A DNA stretch of 64,000 nucleotides from Anoxybacillus sp. J5B_2022 (GTDB taxonomy: Bacteria; Bacillota; Bacilli; Bacillales; Anoxybacillaceae). The position numbers and the translations under genes are program-made. Position 1 is the first letter of the stretch; every line of letters starts with the position of its first letter. Shown here one piece after another: positions 58,017 through 64,000 of this stretch. Under the pieces are notes generated by a model. It was not told where the DNA came from, made no database searches, and saw only the letters and a list, made by a program, of their open reading frames with translations. The stretch lies in the NCBI RefSeq assembly GCF_026847645.1, contig NZ_JAPSMC010000001.1, positions 1 to 64,000 of the forward strand, in the 5' to 3' direction.

Positions 58017-58375
58017 TTTAACACCTTCTTCTTCCAAGCATACACGAGCCCAATGACAAGCATTGCCACAAAAATCAACATTTCAATAAGGGCAAACAAG
58101 CCGAGACGGTCATAAGCAACCGCCCATGGGTATAAAAAGACCGTTTCGACATCAAAAATGACAAACAACAGCGCAAACATGTAATAGCGCACGTTAAATT
58201 GAACACGTGAATCATGAAACGGCTCAATCCCGCTTTCATACGTCGTTTCCTTTGCCGCATTCGGCGCATACGGCCGCAAAAAGCGCCCTGCCGTCAACGC
58301 GACAACCGGAAGCAAAATTCCTAAACATAAAAAGACAAAAACGATTAAGTAGTTATTCAAATACACGTTAAGCAA
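58007..58375 (-). CDS. nuoA: NADH-quinone oxidoreductase subunit A
   Basis: A 122-aa three-helix membrane subunit, first gene of the operon. Signature [20 protein letters not shown] and [20 protein letters not shown]. The start is TTG 58375 with AAAGGGGGCGG 8 nt upstream; the frame open to 58540 is not coding. Usual NuoA length supports this start. Confidence 0.95.
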   Translation of the reverse strand: MLNVYLNNYLIVFVFLCLGILLPVVALTAGRFLRPYAPNAAKETTYESGIEPFHDSRVQFNVRYYMFALLFVIFDVETVFLYPWAVAYDRLGLFALIEMLIFVAMLVIGLVYAWKKKVLKWM

Positions 58376-58453
58376 TGTTATGTCCGCCCCCTTTGTCGTT
58401 CGTATCCGCAAATTGTGAAAAATATCGCACAATTTCGGCTTGTAACCGATATC

Positions 58454-58482
58454 ATTATAACATTTATATCCAGAGGTGTCGA
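58454..58482 (-). promoter_or_regulatory. Sigma-A promoter of the nuo operon
   Basis: Minus strand TCGACA (plus 58477-58482), 17-bp spacer, TATAAT (plus 58454-58459). Start about 70 nt before nuoA. Confidence 0.7.
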
Positions 58483-58552
58483 CAGAGCGACGAATTTTAC
58501 TCGTAATAAATATCATTATAGTGTTAACGCATAACATCAACGGTTTGAAGGC

Positions 58553-58583
58553 ATAAAAAAAGACAGGGAAACATTCCCCTGCC
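58553..58583 (-). terminator. Terminator of the ATP synthase operon
   Basis: GACAGGGAA and TTCCCCTGCC arms (plus 58562-58583) with TTTTTTT on the minus strand, right after atpC. Confidence 0.85.
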
Positions 58584-58585
58584 TT

Positions 58586-58999
<414 letters not shown>

Positions 59000-59012
59000 C
59001 TATGTCCCTTGT

Positions 59013-60467
<1,455 letters not shown>

Positions 60468-60471
60468 CTAC

Positions 60472-61332
<861 letters not shown>

Positions 61333-61404
61333 TCACCACCTTTTTTGCGCTCAATCTATTGATAGAGACAAGGAACAGAAGAGGACTTCTGTTCCGCTGC
61401 CTGT

Positions 61405-62928
<1,524 letters not shown>

Positions 62929-62938
62929 CTATAAATCT

Positions 62939-63999
<1,061 letters not shown>

Positions 64000-64000
64000 T

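Overview
The window is chromosomal DNA from a low-to-mid GC, endospore-forming member of the Bacillaceae, most like the thermophilic Anoxybacillus/Geobacillus group. Spore genes (spoIID, spoIIQ, spoIIID), competence genes (comK, ssbB), mbl with flhO/flhP, and an 11-gene complex I operon beside the ATP synthase operon point this way. The genus is inferred from gene content only.

Layout. 1-8.3 kb: one end of an IS200/IS605-like element abutting a beheaded LCP (LytR-CpsA-Psr) gene, an NlpC/P60 hydrolase, the SWIM protein/SNF2 helicase pair (ywqB-ywqA), a small regulator, ssbB and ywpF. 8.3-16.3 kb: a class D sortase with its probable substrate, aspartokinase, comK, a CcpA-site-controlled aldehyde dehydrogenase with its DUF779 partner, and an Rpn-type nuclease. 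16.6-24.5 kb: a TetR-controlled multidrug exporter operon, fructokinase, small metabolic enzymes and mannose-6-phosphate isomerase. 24.6-26 kb: a radical SAM/SPASM enzyme translationally coupled to a 28-residue peptide, which I read as an unassigned RiPP system. 26.3-30.5 kb: a Fic protein, an EAL phosphodiesterase, a BAX-inhibitor-like membrane protein and a second PRiA4_ORF3 protein.

30.5-37 kb is an AT-richer accessory segment: a SEC-C protein, two tandem DUF488 proteins (one ending in a DnaN-clamp-like motif), two copies of a type I toxin-antitoxin module around a REP-type (Y1) transposase, and coiled-coil genes with internal repeats. 37-47.8 kb is the conserved fabZ-flhP-flhO-mbl-spoIIID-spoIIQ-spoIID-murA-ywmB-ywzB block, all on the minus strand. 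47.8-58.4 kb is nuoABCDHIJKLMN without the NADH-input genes nuoE/F/G; NuoC carries a long Ala/Lys repeat extension. 58.6-64 kb is the ATP synthase operon (atpF to atpC), cut by the window edge before atpE/B.

Complex I and ATP synthase together form the energy-conserving core. The spo/mbl/mur block handles cell shape, wall and sporulation. The accessory segments carry mobile or selfish modules and dispersed repeats. No rRNA, tRNA or CRISPR array was seen.
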